DNA of 64,000 nt from Amycolatopsis vancoresmycina (GTDB lineage: Bacteria; Actinomycetota; Actinomycetes; Mycobacteriales; Pseudonocardiaceae): NCBI RefSeq assembly GCF_000716785.1, contig NZ_JNYY01000003.1, positions 1 through 64,000 of the forward strand. The letters are read 5' to 3'. The position numbers and the translations under genes were made by a program. How positions within the stretch are numbered: position 1 is the stretch's first letter; every line of letters begins with the position of its first letter. The notes below the pieces were generated by a model. That model had not been told where the DNA came from and made no database searches. It worked only from the letters and a program-made list of their open reading frames with translations. Shown here piece by piece: positions 44,228 through 52,991 of the stretch.

Positions 44228-44372
44228 GGGGTTTCGTTCATCCTTCCGATCGGGTCGGCCGCCCCAACGGCAAGTGGATGTTGGGTCGCGCGGATGTGAC
44301 ACGTCTTGTAACACACGTGCGCTGGGGGCCTGTTCTGTGGTCGACTATGCCTACGCCCCTGGAGGTGGTCGA

Positions 44373-45083
44373 GTGCCAGACCGACAACCCAGCCCCCGCG
44401 GCGTCTCCGGCCAAGCCACGGCCGATGAGACGCCAGAGGTGGTTCTGCGCGCCTACCCGGGGGGTTCCGCATCCGGCGGAACCGTCCCGGCCGGGCCGGG
44501 GACCCGCCCAGGGGGAGTGACCCGCCCGCCCGGACAGCGTAGTAGAGGCCGGGATCCGGCCGCCCCGGCCTGGGGCCGGCGCCGGGTGCTCCTGCTCAAC
44601 GCCACTTTCGAGCCGCTGACGGCGTTGCCGCTGCGGCGCGCCGTCGTGCTCGTGATGTGCGGCAAGGCGGAAGTGGTCCACGGTGACCCCGGCGGGATCG
44701 AGCTGCACTCGGCGAAGGTGTCGCTGCCGGTGCCCTCGGTGATCCGGCTCAGCACGTACGTGCGCGTACCCTACCGGGCGAAGGTGCCGCTCACGCGCGC
44801 CGGGCTCATGCACCGCGACCGGTACCGCTGCGCCTACTGCGGAGGGCGGGCCGAGACGATCGACCACGTCGTCCCGCGCAGCCGCGGCGGCCCCCACAGC
44901 TGGACCAACTGCGTCGCCTGCTGCGCCAAGTGCAACCACCGCAAGGCGGACCGGCTGCTCTCGGAGATCGGCTGGCGGCTGCGTGTGGTCCCGCGCGCCC
45001 CGCACGGTCCGCATTGGCGGCTGCTTGCGCACTCCAAGGAGGCCGACCCGCTCTGGCGGCCGTATCTCGGCTCCGCCGCTTGA
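44373..45083 (+). CDS. HNH endonuclease domain protein
   Basis: A 236-residue protein. The first ~65 residues are low-complexity Pro/Gly-rich; then a domain LLLNATFEPLTALPLRRAVVLV and a zinc-type HNH motif: CAYCG, TIDHVVPRSRGG, N and CAKCNHRKADR. This conserved actinobacterial family has nuclease-like features but no settled role. Start GTG 44373 follows GGAGG at 7-base spacing. A shared terminator follows. Confidence 0.87.
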   Translation: MPDRQPSPRGVSGQATADETPEVVLRAYPGGSASGGTVPAGPGTRPGGVTRPPGQRSRGRDPAAPAWGRRRVLLLNATFEPLTALPLRRAVVLVMCGKAEVVHGDPGGIELHSAKVSLPVPSVIRLSTYVRVPYRAKVPLTRAGLMHRDRYRCAYCGGRAETIDHVVPRSRGGPHSWTNCVACCAKCNHRKADRLLSEIGWRLRVVPRAPHGPHWRLLAHSKEADPLWRPYLGSAA

Positions 45084-45167
45084 TGCACCGGGGTGGCGGA
45101 GCCCCGGAGCACAACGCCTGATCCGCCGGCGGCTCGGGGTGACGCAGCACCGTCCGGACAAGCCGGC

Positions 45168-45195
45168 GCCCCGGCTGCCGTGCGGCGGCCGGGGC
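45168..45195. terminator. hairpin between convergent HNH and hexapeptide-repeat genes
   Basis: Bases 45168-45179 and 45184-45195 form a 12-bp stem (one G-T pair) with a four-base loop. It lies in the 167 bases between two converging genes and may terminate both. There is no U run. Confidence 0.5.
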
Positions 45196-45250
45196 GAGCC
45201 GGGTGCTTGCGCGAGGTGCTCAGGTAGTGCGTGCGGCCCTGGAGTACGGG

Positions 45251-45622
45251 TCAGGCAGCGAGCGTGTAGTCGCTCTGGCAGGTGACGCGGGTGCCCATGG
45301 TGACCCGCGTGCCACGGGTGACGCGGGTGCCTCGCGTGACGCGCGTGCCGCAGGTGACGCGCGTGCCCGCCGTCACCCGCGTGCCCATCGTGACGCGGGT
45401 GCCTCGCGTGACCCGGGTCCCGCGGGTGACCCGCGTCCCCGCCGTCACCCGGGTGCCCATGGTGACGCGCGTTCCCGCCGTCACCCGTGTACCGCGAGTG
45501 ACACGTGTACCCCGGGTAACCCTTGTGCCCGCCGTCACACGCGTTCCGGGCACGAATTCGATGTCGCTCAGTGACGAGACGGTCTCGGTGATCGCCTGTG
45601 CGGGCGTCTGGACGCTGTTCAT
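45251..45622 (-). CDS. GTRVT hexapeptide-repeat protein
   Basis: A 123-residue protein: a 25-residue leader (starting MNSVQTPAQA), then 15 perfect copies of GTRVTx, then QSDYTLAA. The sixth residues run A R R A M, A R R M A, C R R M C, so a 30-residue higher-order period is visible, with Arg always in positions two and three of each block of five. Start ATG 45622 follows AGGAGG at 7-base spacing. Codons for T, R and V vary between repeats while residues stay fixed, which argues for selection on the protein. A beta-solenoid or a repeat-type precursor peptide are possible; I know of no family. There is no signal peptide or membrane helix. Confidence 0.75.
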   Translation of the reverse strand: MNSVQTPAQAITETVSSLSDIEFVPGTRVTAGTRVTRGTRVTRGTRVTAGTRVTMGTRVTAGTRVTRGTRVTRGTRVTMGTRVTAGTRVTCGTRVTRGTRVTRGTRVTMGTRVTCQSDYTLAA

Positions 45623-45900
45623 GGCAGGGCCTCCTGGGACCGGTGCGTTACCTGCTGGGGCTGGGGAGCGGGGCGCAAGGCCCGTACAGGTGAAAAAGCT
45701 ACGAGGATTTCAAGGCTCGGACAAGACGACAGCGGCGGGTGCGGCCGCCTGTACGTTGAGTTGCAACCTTTCGGCCCGACGGTCTTCGCCCCAACGTTCC
45801 AGTGGCCGCGCGCCAAGCGGCGGACGGCAGTCGGCTTACGACGAACGGTCGAGTGCGCCGCGCGCGGTGGTTGCGGAGGTCATCCGATACGCTCAGCGCC

Positions 45901-46155
45901 GTGAACGTTGTCGAGACGATCGTGGTCTTCGCCGTGATCCCGCTGGCCATCTACGGCCTCGCCGGGCTGCTGACGCTCCGGCGCAGGTCCGGCGGTGCCC
46001 CGCGGCACCGGACCGGCCAGGCCTGGGAGTACCCGGCCATGTGGTGGAGCGCCAACCCCGACGGGGTCGGCGCGGGACACCGGCACGCCGGCACCGAGAA
46101 CAGCGCGCCCGAGGGCGCCCCGACCGCGGCAGGAGGCGCTCGTGGCAACTGGTGA
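45901..46155 (+). CDS. small single-helix membrane protein upstream of DUF5130 gene
   Basis: An 84-residue protein from GTG 45901. Residues ~3-26 form one membrane helix (VETIVVFAVIPLAIYGLAGLL), followed by a basic stop-transfer (RRRSGG) and a cytoplasmic tail with WEYPAMWWSANPDG. It overlaps the next gene by 14 bases, so the two are coupled. Similar small proteins precede DUF5130 genes in actinobacteria; the role is unknown. Confidence 0.78.
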   Translation: MNVVETIVVFAVIPLAIYGLAGLLTLRRRSGGAPRHRTGQAWEYPAMWWSANPDGVGAGHRHAGTENSAPEGAPTAAGGARGNW

Positions 46156-46630
46156 GCTGACGAAGCGCGTCGACGAGTCCGAGCTGGGCTACGGCGAGGC
46201 CCTGATGGCCACCGGACGGGTGTCCGCGGCCAAGATGTACGAGCCGGAGGCCCCGGCCGGGCCGTTCACCACCCGCCAGCTGGCCCGCCTCGACGAGGCG
46301 CTGACGTTCGCCAGCCGCGAGACGGGCCTGGACTTCAGCCTGTACCTCGGCGAGCTGGGAGCGGACAGCCGCACGACGGCGGAGAAGCTGCACGCGACGA
46401 CGGCGGACCCGGCCAACGCGGTCCTGATCGCGGTCTCGCCGGGCGAGCGCCTGATCGAGATCGTCACGGGCCGGACGGCGCACCTGCGCCTCCCGGACCG
46501 CGGCGCCAAGCTGGCGGTGGCCAGCATGGTGGCGTCCTTCAAGGAGGGCGACCTGGTTCGCGGGCTGGTCAACGGCCTGGTGAACGCGCTGCGCATGCTG
46601 TCCGACCAGGCGGGTCCCGCGCCTCGCTGA
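46142..46630 (+). CDS. DUF5130 family protein
   Basis: A 162-residue soluble protein that matches the actinobacterial DUF5130 (TPM-like) pattern: ESELGYGEALMATGRVSAAKM, LDEALTFASRETGLDFSLYLG and the C-terminal VASMVASFKEGDLVRGLVNGLVNALRML. The function is not known. Start GTG 46142 overlaps the preceding small membrane-protein gene, and a strong terminator follows. Confidence 0.85.
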   Translation: MATGELTKRVDESELGYGEALMATGRVSAAKMYEPEAPAGPFTTRQLARLDEALTFASRETGLDFSLYLGELGADSRTTAEKLHATTADPANAVLIAVSPGERLIEIVTGRTAHLRLPDRGAKLAVASMVASFKEGDLVRGLVNGLVNALRMLSDQAGPAPR

Positions 46631-46644
46631 TCTTGGGTTCGGAG

Positions 46645-46673
46645 AGCCCCGCGCCTTCGGGCGCGGGGCTTTT
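46645..46673 (+). terminator. intrinsic terminator of the DUF5130 operon
   Basis: Bases 46645-46655 and 46660-46670 form an 11-bp GC-rich stem with loop TTCG, followed by TTT. It is 14 bases past the stop codon. Confidence 0.88.
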
Positions 46674-46933
46674 CCGTGTTCGGGGGGCGTTCGGTGGCTG
46701 GGCGGCGGCTGGGCGGCGGCTCGCCGACGGGTGCCGGTTCGCGCCGCGCGGTGTGCCCGCCGGGTTTGTGCACAGCCCGGGAGCGTTGTGGACAACCGGG
46801 CCGCCGGCGCGGTCAGTGGGCCGGTTTTTGTCGCCCCTCGCCGATACGCTGGAAGCGGGGGCAGCCCCCAGGGAGGGCGGGCCTTGCCGGGGCGCGAACC
46901 GAACCCCAGCCCGGGCAAGCCGGGCCGTGCGGA

Positions 46934-47048
46934 CCTCGATGGTGAAGCCGAGTTCGGTGTAGAAGAGGGTGGACCGGTCGAGGCTGGTGACCGGGAGGCT
47001 CATTCCGGCGAACGTGAGCACCGCGACTCCTCTGGAGAGGTGCGCCAT
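46934..47048 (-). pseudogene. 5' remnant of a glyoxalase/VOC-family gene
   Basis: The minus strand encodes MSLPVTSLDRSTLFYTELGF and then IEVRT, the start of a typical vicinal-oxygen-chelate (glyoxalase/bleomycin-resistance) protein, after a possible upstream ATG at 47048. After about 38 codons all similarity ends and no second half is found within the next 300 bases on any frame. It is read as a truncated gene copy. Confidence 0.55.
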
Positions 47049-47203
47049 GGGTAGTCGCTCGGCGGGCGTTCCGACGCTTCACCCGTGGGGTCAGGTTAAC
47101 CGTTGCGGAGTGAGTCCTGCCGGGGTGAGACCCCAGCGGGTCAGCGCTGCCGGATTGAGTTCTGCCGGGTTCTTCCCGCCGACCCGAACGCCGGATTGTT
47201 CAA

Positions 47204-47259
47204 CGGTCGCCAGGTCGTGTCAAGGCGGGAAAGCGTGCCTTGACACGACCTGGCGACCG
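47204..47259. repeat. perfect 23-bp inverted repeat
   Basis: Bases 47204-47226 and 47237-47259 are perfect reverse complements, with a 10-base loop (GGGAAAGCGT). The arm begins CGGTCGCCAGGTCGTGTCAA. It lies in the gene-free 330 bases downstream of pepN, whose minus-strand transcript it could terminate. There is no U run. The size and perfection suggest a mobile or recently copied element. Confidence 0.8.
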
Positions 47260-47380
47260 CTGATTCGGCTGCGTATCGGTTCGGCAGGGGGTGTGGTCGG
47301 AGGGCGCCTTCGGCGCTGGCACGCCGATTGCCGACCGAACCAGTGGCGGGCCGTGCTGCGCACGGCCCGCCACCTGAACC

Positions 47381-49945
47381 TCACGCCTGTGCGTCGAAGT
47401 CCCGCGCCGCCAACGCCCGCACGATTCCCGCGCGGCCCTCCGACACCAGCCGGCGCAGGGCCTGCGGGTGCTCGCCCGCCAGCCACTCGTCCGACGCCGT
47501 CACCGTCTCCGGGTCCACCGCCCAGGACGGGTACAGGCCGATCGCCATCGGCTGGGCCCGTTCGCTCGAGCGCCGCTGCCACACCTCGTCGATGACCTCG
47601 AAGTACTTCGCCACGTACGAGCCCAGCAGTGCTTTCTGGCCCGGGTGCGAGAAGCCCGAGATGAGCGAGTCGCTCACCGCGTTCGGCAGGTCGTCGTCGT
47701 ACACCGCGCGCTTCCACGCGTCGGCCTTGGCCTCCGCCGTCGGGCGCAGGGCGCGGGCGCGCTCCGCCTGGCGGCGGCCGGTGGCCGTGTTGTCGCGGGC
47801 CAGCTCGGCGTCGATCTCCTCGGCGGCCGCCTTGCCGTGCGCGACCAGCGCGTGCAGGAGGCGCCAGCGCAGGTCGGTGTCCACCGTGAGCCCGGGCAGC
47901 GGCGCCGAACCGTCGAGCCAGCCCGACAGCACCGACAACGCCGACTCGTCCAGCACCGATCCGGCCAGCGAGTTCACGAACGCCAGCTGGTGGTCCGAAC
48001 CCGGCTCGGCGGCCCGCACCAGCTCCAGCAGCCGCGCGGTGAACGCCGGCCAGCCGGTCGTGGCCGCCCACTCCTGCTCGGCGTAGGAGTTGAGCGCGGT
48101 CTGGGCCTGCAGCAGCAGCCGCTGGACGACGCCGACCTCGGTCTCGGTGTGGATGCCGCGCTGCACCAGCGTGACGAAGTCGCGGGCCTTGAGCTCGGCC
48201 TCGCGGGTCATCTCCCACGCCGCCGACCAGCACAGCGTCCGCGGCAGCGGCTCGGTGATGTCGGCGATGCGGTCGATCAGCGTGGTCAGCGACGCCGGGT
48301 CGAGCCGCATCGTGCAGTACGTCAGGTCGTCGTCGTTGACCAGCACGAGCTTGCCCGCGGGCTGGCCGACCAGCTCCGGCACCTCGGTGCGCTCGCCGTC
48401 GACGTCGAGCTCGACGCGGTGCTTCCGGACGATCTTGCCGCCGTCCTCGTCGTAGACGCCGACCGCGACGCGGTGGGTGCGCAGCTCACCGGCGCCCGGC
48501 TTCGCGCCGGACTGCACGACGGCGAACGACGTGAAGTTGCCGTCCGCGCCGACCTCGTAGCGCGGGCTCAGCGAGTTCAGCCCGGTGGTCTCCAGCCACT
48601 GCGCGCTCCACCACGACAGGTCGCGCCCGGACGCCTCCTCCAGCGCGCCCAGCAGGTCGGCCAGGGTCGCGTTGCCCCAGGCGTGCTTGCCGAAGTACAC
48701 CTTCAGGCCGTCGAGGAAGTGGTCCAGCCCGACGTAGGCGACGAGCTGCTTGAGCACGCTCGCGCCCTTGGCGTAGGTGATGCCGTCGAAGTTCACCTCG
48801 ACCGCGTGCAGGTCGACGATGTCGGCCGCGATCGGGTGCGTCGAGGGCAGCTGGTCCTGGCGGTAGGCCCACGACTTCTCGATGTTCGCGAAGCTGGTCC
48901 ACGCGTTCTTGTACTCGGTCGCCTCGGCCTGGGCGAGCACGCTCGCGAAGGTCGCGAACGACTCGTTCAGCCACAGGTCGTCCCACCAGCGCATGGTGAC
49001 CAGGTCGCCGAACCACATGTGCGCCATCTCGTGCAGCAGCGTCTCGGCGCGCCGCTCGTAGGCGTAGCGGGTCACGCGGCTGCGGAAGACGTAGTCCTCC
49101 AGGAACGTCACCGCGCCGGCGTTCTCCATCGCGCCCGCGTTGAACTCCGGCACGAACAGCTGGTCGTACTTGGAGAACGGGTAGGGCGTCCCGAACTTCT
49201 CGTGGTAGAAGGCGAAGCCCTGCTTGGTCTCGGTGAACAGCCGGTCGGCGTCCATGTGCTCGGCCAGCGACGCGCGGCAGTAGACGCCGAGCGGGATGGT
49301 CTTGTGCTCGTCGGTGTACTCGTCGCGCCACTCGGCGAACGGGCCGGCGACCAGCGCGACGAGGTAGGTGGAGATCCGCTCGGACTCCTTGAACACCGTG
49401 CGGACGGCGCCGTCCGGCGTCTCTTCGGCGGACTCGACGATGGCGTTGGAGACGACCTTCCAGTCCTTCGGCGCGATCACCGTGAGCCGGTAGACCGACT
49501 TGAGGTCGGGCTGGTCGAAGCAGGCGAACATGCGCTTGGCGTCGGCCGTCTCGAACTGCGTGTACAGGTACACGCCGTCGTCGACCGGGTCGACGAACCG
49601 GTGCACGCCTTCGCCGGTGTTCATGTACCGGCAGTCGGCGGTCACGGTGAGCTCGTTCGACTCGGCGAGCCCGGCGAGCGTGATGCCCTTGTCCTCGACG
49701 TAGGCGCTGACGTCCACGTCCGCGCCGTTCAAGGTGGCCGAGTGCACGCGGTCGGCGACGATGTCGACCCACGTGGATTCGCCGGCCCGGGCGCTGGAGA
49801 ACCGGACGGTCGTCGTCGACGCGAAGGTCTTCTCCCCGGGACCGCCGTGGCCGTCGGTCAGGTCGAGCTCGATGTCGTATGCGGTGACGTCGAGCAGATC
49901 CGCGCGCAGCTTGGCTTGGTCACGGGTCAGGTTGGGGGCGGGCAC
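47381..49945 (-). CDS. pepN: aminopeptidase N (M1 family)
   Basis: An 854-residue zinc aminopeptidase that trims N-terminal residues from peptides in the cytoplasm. The M1 hallmarks are present: GAMEN exopeptidase motif and LLHEMAHMWFG (HExxH) followed by the downstream glutamate in LNESFA. The C-terminal ERAP1-like domain is complete. Start GTG 49945 (VPAPNLTRDQAKLRA) is chosen because AGAGG lies six bases upstream and homologues begin there; the frame is open 81 bases further. Confidence 0.93.
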   Translation of the reverse strand: MPAPNLTRDQAKLRADLLDVTAYDIELDLTDGHGGPGEKTFASTTTVRFSSARAGESTWVDIVADRVHSATLNGADVDVSAYVEDKGITLAGLAESNELTVTADCRYMNTGEGVHRFVDPVDDGVYLYTQFETADAKRMFACFDQPDLKSVYRLTVIAPKDWKVVSNAIVESAEETPDGAVRTVFKESERISTYLVALVAGPFAEWRDEYTDEHKTIPLGVYCRASLAEHMDADRLFTETKQGFAFYHEKFGTPYPFSKYDQLFVPEFNAGAMENAGAVTFLEDYVFRSRVTRYAYERRAETLLHEMAHMWFGDLVTMRWWDDLWLNESFATFASVLAQAEATEYKNAWTSFANIEKSWAYRQDQLPSTHPIAADIVDLHAVEVNFDGITYAKGASVLKQLVAYVGLDHFLDGLKVYFGKHAWGNATLADLLGALEEASGRDLSWWSAQWLETTGLNSLSPRYEVGADGNFTSFAVVQSGAKPGAGELRTHRVAVGVYDEDGGKIVRKHRVELDVDGERTEVPELVGQPAGKLVLVNDDDLTYCTMRLDPASLTTLIDRIADITEPLPRTLCWSAAWEMTREAELKARDFVTLVQRGIHTETEVGVVQRLLLQAQTALNSYAEQEWAATTGWPAFTARLLELVRAAEPGSDHQLAFVNSLAGSVLDESALSVLSGWLDGSAPLPGLTVDTDLRWRLLHALVAHGKAAAEEIDAELARDNTATGRRQAERARALRPTAEAKADAWKRAVYDDDLPNAVSDSLISGFSHPGQKALLGSYVAKYFEVIDEVWQRRSSERAQPMAIGLYPSWAVDPETVTASDEWLAGEHPQALRRLVSEGRAGIVRALAARDFDAQA

Positions 49946-50097
49946 AGGCACCTCTGGTCGTTGGTATCGGTTTTCAACTCCTCGCATCCAATCATGGGGA
50001 CGGGGTGCCGGGCGATAAGGGAACAAGCCCGCGTCCGGAGGTGTTGGCCGCTACGTGGGGGTCCGCCCACATCGAGACGTGACACAGGAGTGCCCCG

Positions 50098-50718
50098 ATG
50101 ACCGCTGCCGAGCAGCCCACGAAGGTCGATTTCTACTTCGACCCGATCTGCCCGTTCGCGTGGATCACCTCCCGCTGGATCCTGGAGGTCGAGAAGCACC
50201 GCAACCTCGACCTGCACTTCCGGATCATGAGCCTGTCGGTGCTGAACGAGGGCCGGGACGGACTGCCCGAGCAGTACAAGGAGCTGCTGGCGAAGGGCTG
50301 GGGCCCGGTCCGCGTGGCCGTCGCGCTGTCGCAGCTCAAGGGCGAAGAGGTGCTGCGCGACTACTACACCGAGTTCGGCACCCGCTACCACAACCAGGGC
50401 ACCAAGGACTACGACACGGTCATCAAGGAGGCCCTGGCCGCGATCGGCGCGCCGGCCGAGCTGGCCGAGGCGGCGCACTCGACCGAGTACGACGAGGCGC
50501 TGAAGAAGAGCCACCACGAGGGCATGGACCCGGTCGGCATGGACGTCGGCACCCCGACGATCCACATCGACGGCGTGGCGTTCTTCGGCCCGGTCCTGAC
50601 CTCGATCCCGCGCGGCGAAGCCGCGCTGAAGGTGTTCGACGGCGCGGTGGCGCTGGCGAGCTACCCGGACTTCTTCGAGCTCAAGCGCACCCGGTCGGGC
50701 GAGCTCAACTTCGACTAG
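50098..50718 (+). CDS. DsbA-fold protein of the mycothiol-dependent nitroreductase family (Rv2466c-like)
   Basis: A 206-residue thioredoxin-fold protein. Nearly every landmark of Rv2466c is present (TSRWILEV, MSLSVLNEGRD, KSHHEGMDPVG, VGTPTIHIDGVAFFGPVL, ELKRTRSG). Rv2466c has a CPWC active site, as I recall; here it is CPFA, so the resolving cysteine is replaced by alanine. Such monothiol forms could still work with mycothiol. The stop overlaps the convergent MBL gene by four bases. Confidence 0.87.
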   Translation: MTAAEQPTKVDFYFDPICPFAWITSRWILEVEKHRNLDLHFRIMSLSVLNEGRDGLPEQYKELLAKGWGPVRVAVALSQLKGEEVLRDYYTEFGTRYHNQGTKDYDTVIKEALAAIGAPAELAEAAHSTEYDEALKKSHHEGMDPVGMDVGTPTIHIDGVAFFGPVLTSIPRGEAALKVFDGAVALASYPDFFELKRTRSGELNFD

Positions 50719-51524
50719 GGCGTCTCCAGGGCGGCCAGGGTGACGTCGCTGGGGTAGCGGGACGCGGCGACGGCGGCCACTTCGGTCGTCTCGCCGCGGC
50801 CCAGGCCCGCCTTGAGCGTGATCAGCTCGTGCAGGCCGTCCCGGTGGTGGCGCACGAAGGCCGCGTCCACCGGGTCGCCGTGGCCGGGCACGACGACCCG
50901 CGGCTCCAGCGCGAGGATCGCGTCGAACGCGTCCGGCCAGGCGGTCAGGTCGGTTTCGGAGCTGAACGAGAACGCGCTGAACCCGGCTTCGGCGTTCTCG
51001 ACGACGTCGCCGGCGAAGACGACCGCCGCGTCCGGGACGTGCACGACGACGTCGTGGCCGGTGTGCGCCGGGCCGGGGTGCAGCAGCACCGCCGTCCGGC
51101 CGCCGAGGTCGACGTCGGCGCGGCCGGTGAACGTGTGGTCCGGTGCCACGATGGTGGTACGGGCGATCGCGTCCGCGATGTCCGGCTTGCCCTCCTTGCG
51201 GTAGTGGGCCTCCCACGGGGCGCGCAGGGCGCCGGGATCCGCGCGCAGTTCGTCGGCGCAGCGTTCGTGCGCCCAGACCTCGCACGGCAGGAACGCCTCG
51301 GTGCCCCAGGCGTGGTCGAAGTGCGCGTGCGTGTAGACGACGGCCCAGGGCAGCGGCGTGATTCCGCGGACCGCCGCGGCCAGCTCGGCGCCCTGTTCCA
51401 GGTCGCCGCGGGTGTCGACGACCAGGCAGCGCTCGGCGCCCACCACGAGTCCGACGGTCAGGTCCAGCTCCGCGTAGCGGCGGGCGTGGACGCCGTCGGC
51501 GACCTCGATCCAGCGGCCGGTCAT
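50715..51524 (-). CDS. metallo-beta-lactamase-fold hydrolase
   Basis: A 269-residue MBL-fold enzyme. The zinc-binding motif is THAHFDHAWG (HxHxDH), with further ligands in GPAHTGHDVVV (H), VFAGD (D) and VPGHGDP (H). The substrate is unknown; relatives hydrolyse thioesters or lactones. Start ATG 51524 follows AAGGAG at 7-base spacing; the frame extends upstream by 46 non-conserved codons. Confidence 0.86.
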   Translation of the reverse strand: MTGRWIEVADGVHARRYAELDLTVGLVVGAERCLVVDTRGDLEQGAELAAAVRGITPLPWAVVYTHAHFDHAWGTEAFLPCEVWAHERCADELRADPGALRAPWEAHYRKEGKPDIADAIARTTIVAPDHTFTGRADVDLGGRTAVLLHPGPAHTGHDVVVHVPDAAVVFAGDVVENAEAGFSAFSFSSETDLTAWPDAFDAILALEPRVVVPGHGDPVDAAFVRHHRDGLHELITLKAGLGRGETTEVAAVAASRYPSDVTLAALETP

Positions 51525-51696
51525 CGCAGTGCTCCTTCGTTCAGGACGGGAGCGGCTTCGCTCACGTCGGATCCGATCAGCCCGCGGCCGTCGCGGGCTC
51601 GGCGCCCCTGCCGAGGCGCACGTCGCTGCCGGTCTGCTCCCGGATCCCCACCCCCGGAGCATGCCCGAGATCGGCCCTGGTGGCAGACTCGGCGCC

Positions 51697-52170
51697 GTGC
51701 GTGTCTATTTGGGATCCGACCATGCCGGTTTCGAGCTGAAGAACCACCTGGTGGCTCACCTGGAGAAGCAGGGCCACGAGGTGACCGACATCGGTCCGCA
51801 CGTCTACGACGCGGCCGACGACTACCCGGCGTTCTGCGTCGAGACGGCGCTGCGCGTGGTGGCCGACGAGGGCAGCCGCGGCATCGTCGTCGGCGGCTCG
51901 GGCAACGGCGAGCAGATCGCCGCGAACAAGGTCCCCGGCGCCCGCGCCGGCCTGGCCTGGAGCGTCGAGACCGCGAAGCTGTGCCGGGAGCACAACCACG
52001 CCCAGCTGATCGGCGTCGGTGCCCGGATGCACACCGCCGAGGCGGCCGTCGAGATCGTCGAGGCGTTCCTGGCGACGGAGGTCTCGCCGGAGGAGCGGCA
52101 CGCCCGCCGCGTGCAGCAGCTGCTCGACTACGAGCGCACCGGGACCCCGCCGGCGTTGCCGGAGGCCTGA
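51697..52170 (+). CDS. rpiB: ribose-5-phosphate isomerase B
   Basis: A 157-residue RpiB/LacAB family isomerase that interconverts ribose-5-phosphate and ribulose-5-phosphate in the pentose phosphate pathway. It shows VYLGSDHAGFELK, GGSGNGEQIAANK and CREHNHAQLIGVGARM, all family hallmarks. Start GTG 51697 matches homologues; ATG 51661 would add 12 residues. The stop overlaps the start of the DNA glycosylase gene (TGATG). Confidence 0.93.
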   Translation: MRVYLGSDHAGFELKNHLVAHLEKQGHEVTDIGPHVYDAADDYPAFCVETALRVVADEGSRGIVVGGSGNGEQIAANKVPGARAGLAWSVETAKLCREHNHAQLIGVGARMHTAEAAVEIVEAFLATEVSPEERHARRVQQLLDYERTGTPPALPEA

Positions 52171-52979
52171 TGCCCGAGGGGCACACGCTCCACCGGCTCG
52201 CCCGGCTGCACAAGCGCCGGTACGCCGGCGCCCCGGTCACCGTGCTGAGCCCGCAGGGCCGGTTCGCCGCCGAAGCGTCCCGGTTGGACGGCCGGGTGTT
52301 CGTCGGCGCCGAGGCGCACGGCAAGCACCTCTTCCACGACTACGGGCCGCACGGCGTCGTGCACATCCACCTGGGCCTCTACGGCACCTTCGGCGAAGCC
52401 CCGCTGCCCGCGCCCGAGCCGGTGGGCCAGGTCCGGCTGCGGCTGGCCGGCCGGACACATTGGACGGACCTGCGCGGGCCGACGCGCTGCGAGCTGCTGG
52501 CGCCGGAGCAGGCCGACGCGATCAAGGCGCGGCTCGGCCCCGACCCGTTGCGCCGCGACGCGAAACCGGACCTGGCCTGGGCTCGCATCTCGCGGTCCAA
52601 GACGTCGATCGCGGCGCTGCTGATGGACCAGGCGGTGCTCGCCGGCGTCGGGAACGTCTACCGCGCCGAGGTGCTGTTCCGCCACGGCGTCGCCCCGCTG
52701 ACCCCGGGACGGTCACTCGATCGTGCGCTGTGGGACGCCATGTGGGCCGACCTGGTGACCTTGATGCGCGACGGCGTCCGCGTCGGCCGCATCGACACGG
52801 TCCGCCCGGAGCACCTGCCGGAGGCGATGGGCCGCGCGGCCCGGGTGGACCGCCACGGCGGCGAGGTCTACGTCTACCGCCGCGCCGGCGAGCCCTGCCT
52901 GGTGTGCGGAACACCGGTGGCGCACTCGGAACTGGTGGGCCGCAACCTCTACTGGTGCCCCACCTGCCAGCCCGCCTGA
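52170..52979 (+). CDS. nei: Fpg/Nei-family DNA glycosylase
   Basis: A 269-residue bifunctional DNA glycosylase/AP lyase for oxidised bases. The N-terminal catalytic MPEGHTLHRLARLHK has Pro2 and Glu3 as in Nei enzymes (Glu3 conserved, HTLHRLA of the Nei2 group). The H2TH region and the C-terminal zinc finger CLVCGTPV...WCPTCQ are complete. It is translationally coupled to rpiB. A palindromic element lies just downstream. Confidence 0.92.
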   Translation: MPEGHTLHRLARLHKRRYAGAPVTVLSPQGRFAAEASRLDGRVFVGAEAHGKHLFHDYGPHGVVHIHLGLYGTFGEAPLPAPEPVGQVRLRLAGRTHWTDLRGPTRCELLAPEQADAIKARLGPDPLRRDAKPDLAWARISRSKTSIAALLMDQAVLAGVGNVYRAEVLFRHGVAPLTPGRSLDRALWDAMWADLVTLMRDGVRVGRIDTVRPEHLPEAMGRAARVDRHGGEVYVYRRAGEPCLVCGTPVAHSELVGRNLYWCPTCQPA

Positions 52980-52991
52980 CCCCACAGCAAT

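Noticed and set aside
45282..45560. CRISPR array (regular 18-bp repeats)
   Set aside because: Repeats are contiguous with no spacers and vary at synonymous codon positions; they encode GTRVTx hexapeptides. No cas genes are present.
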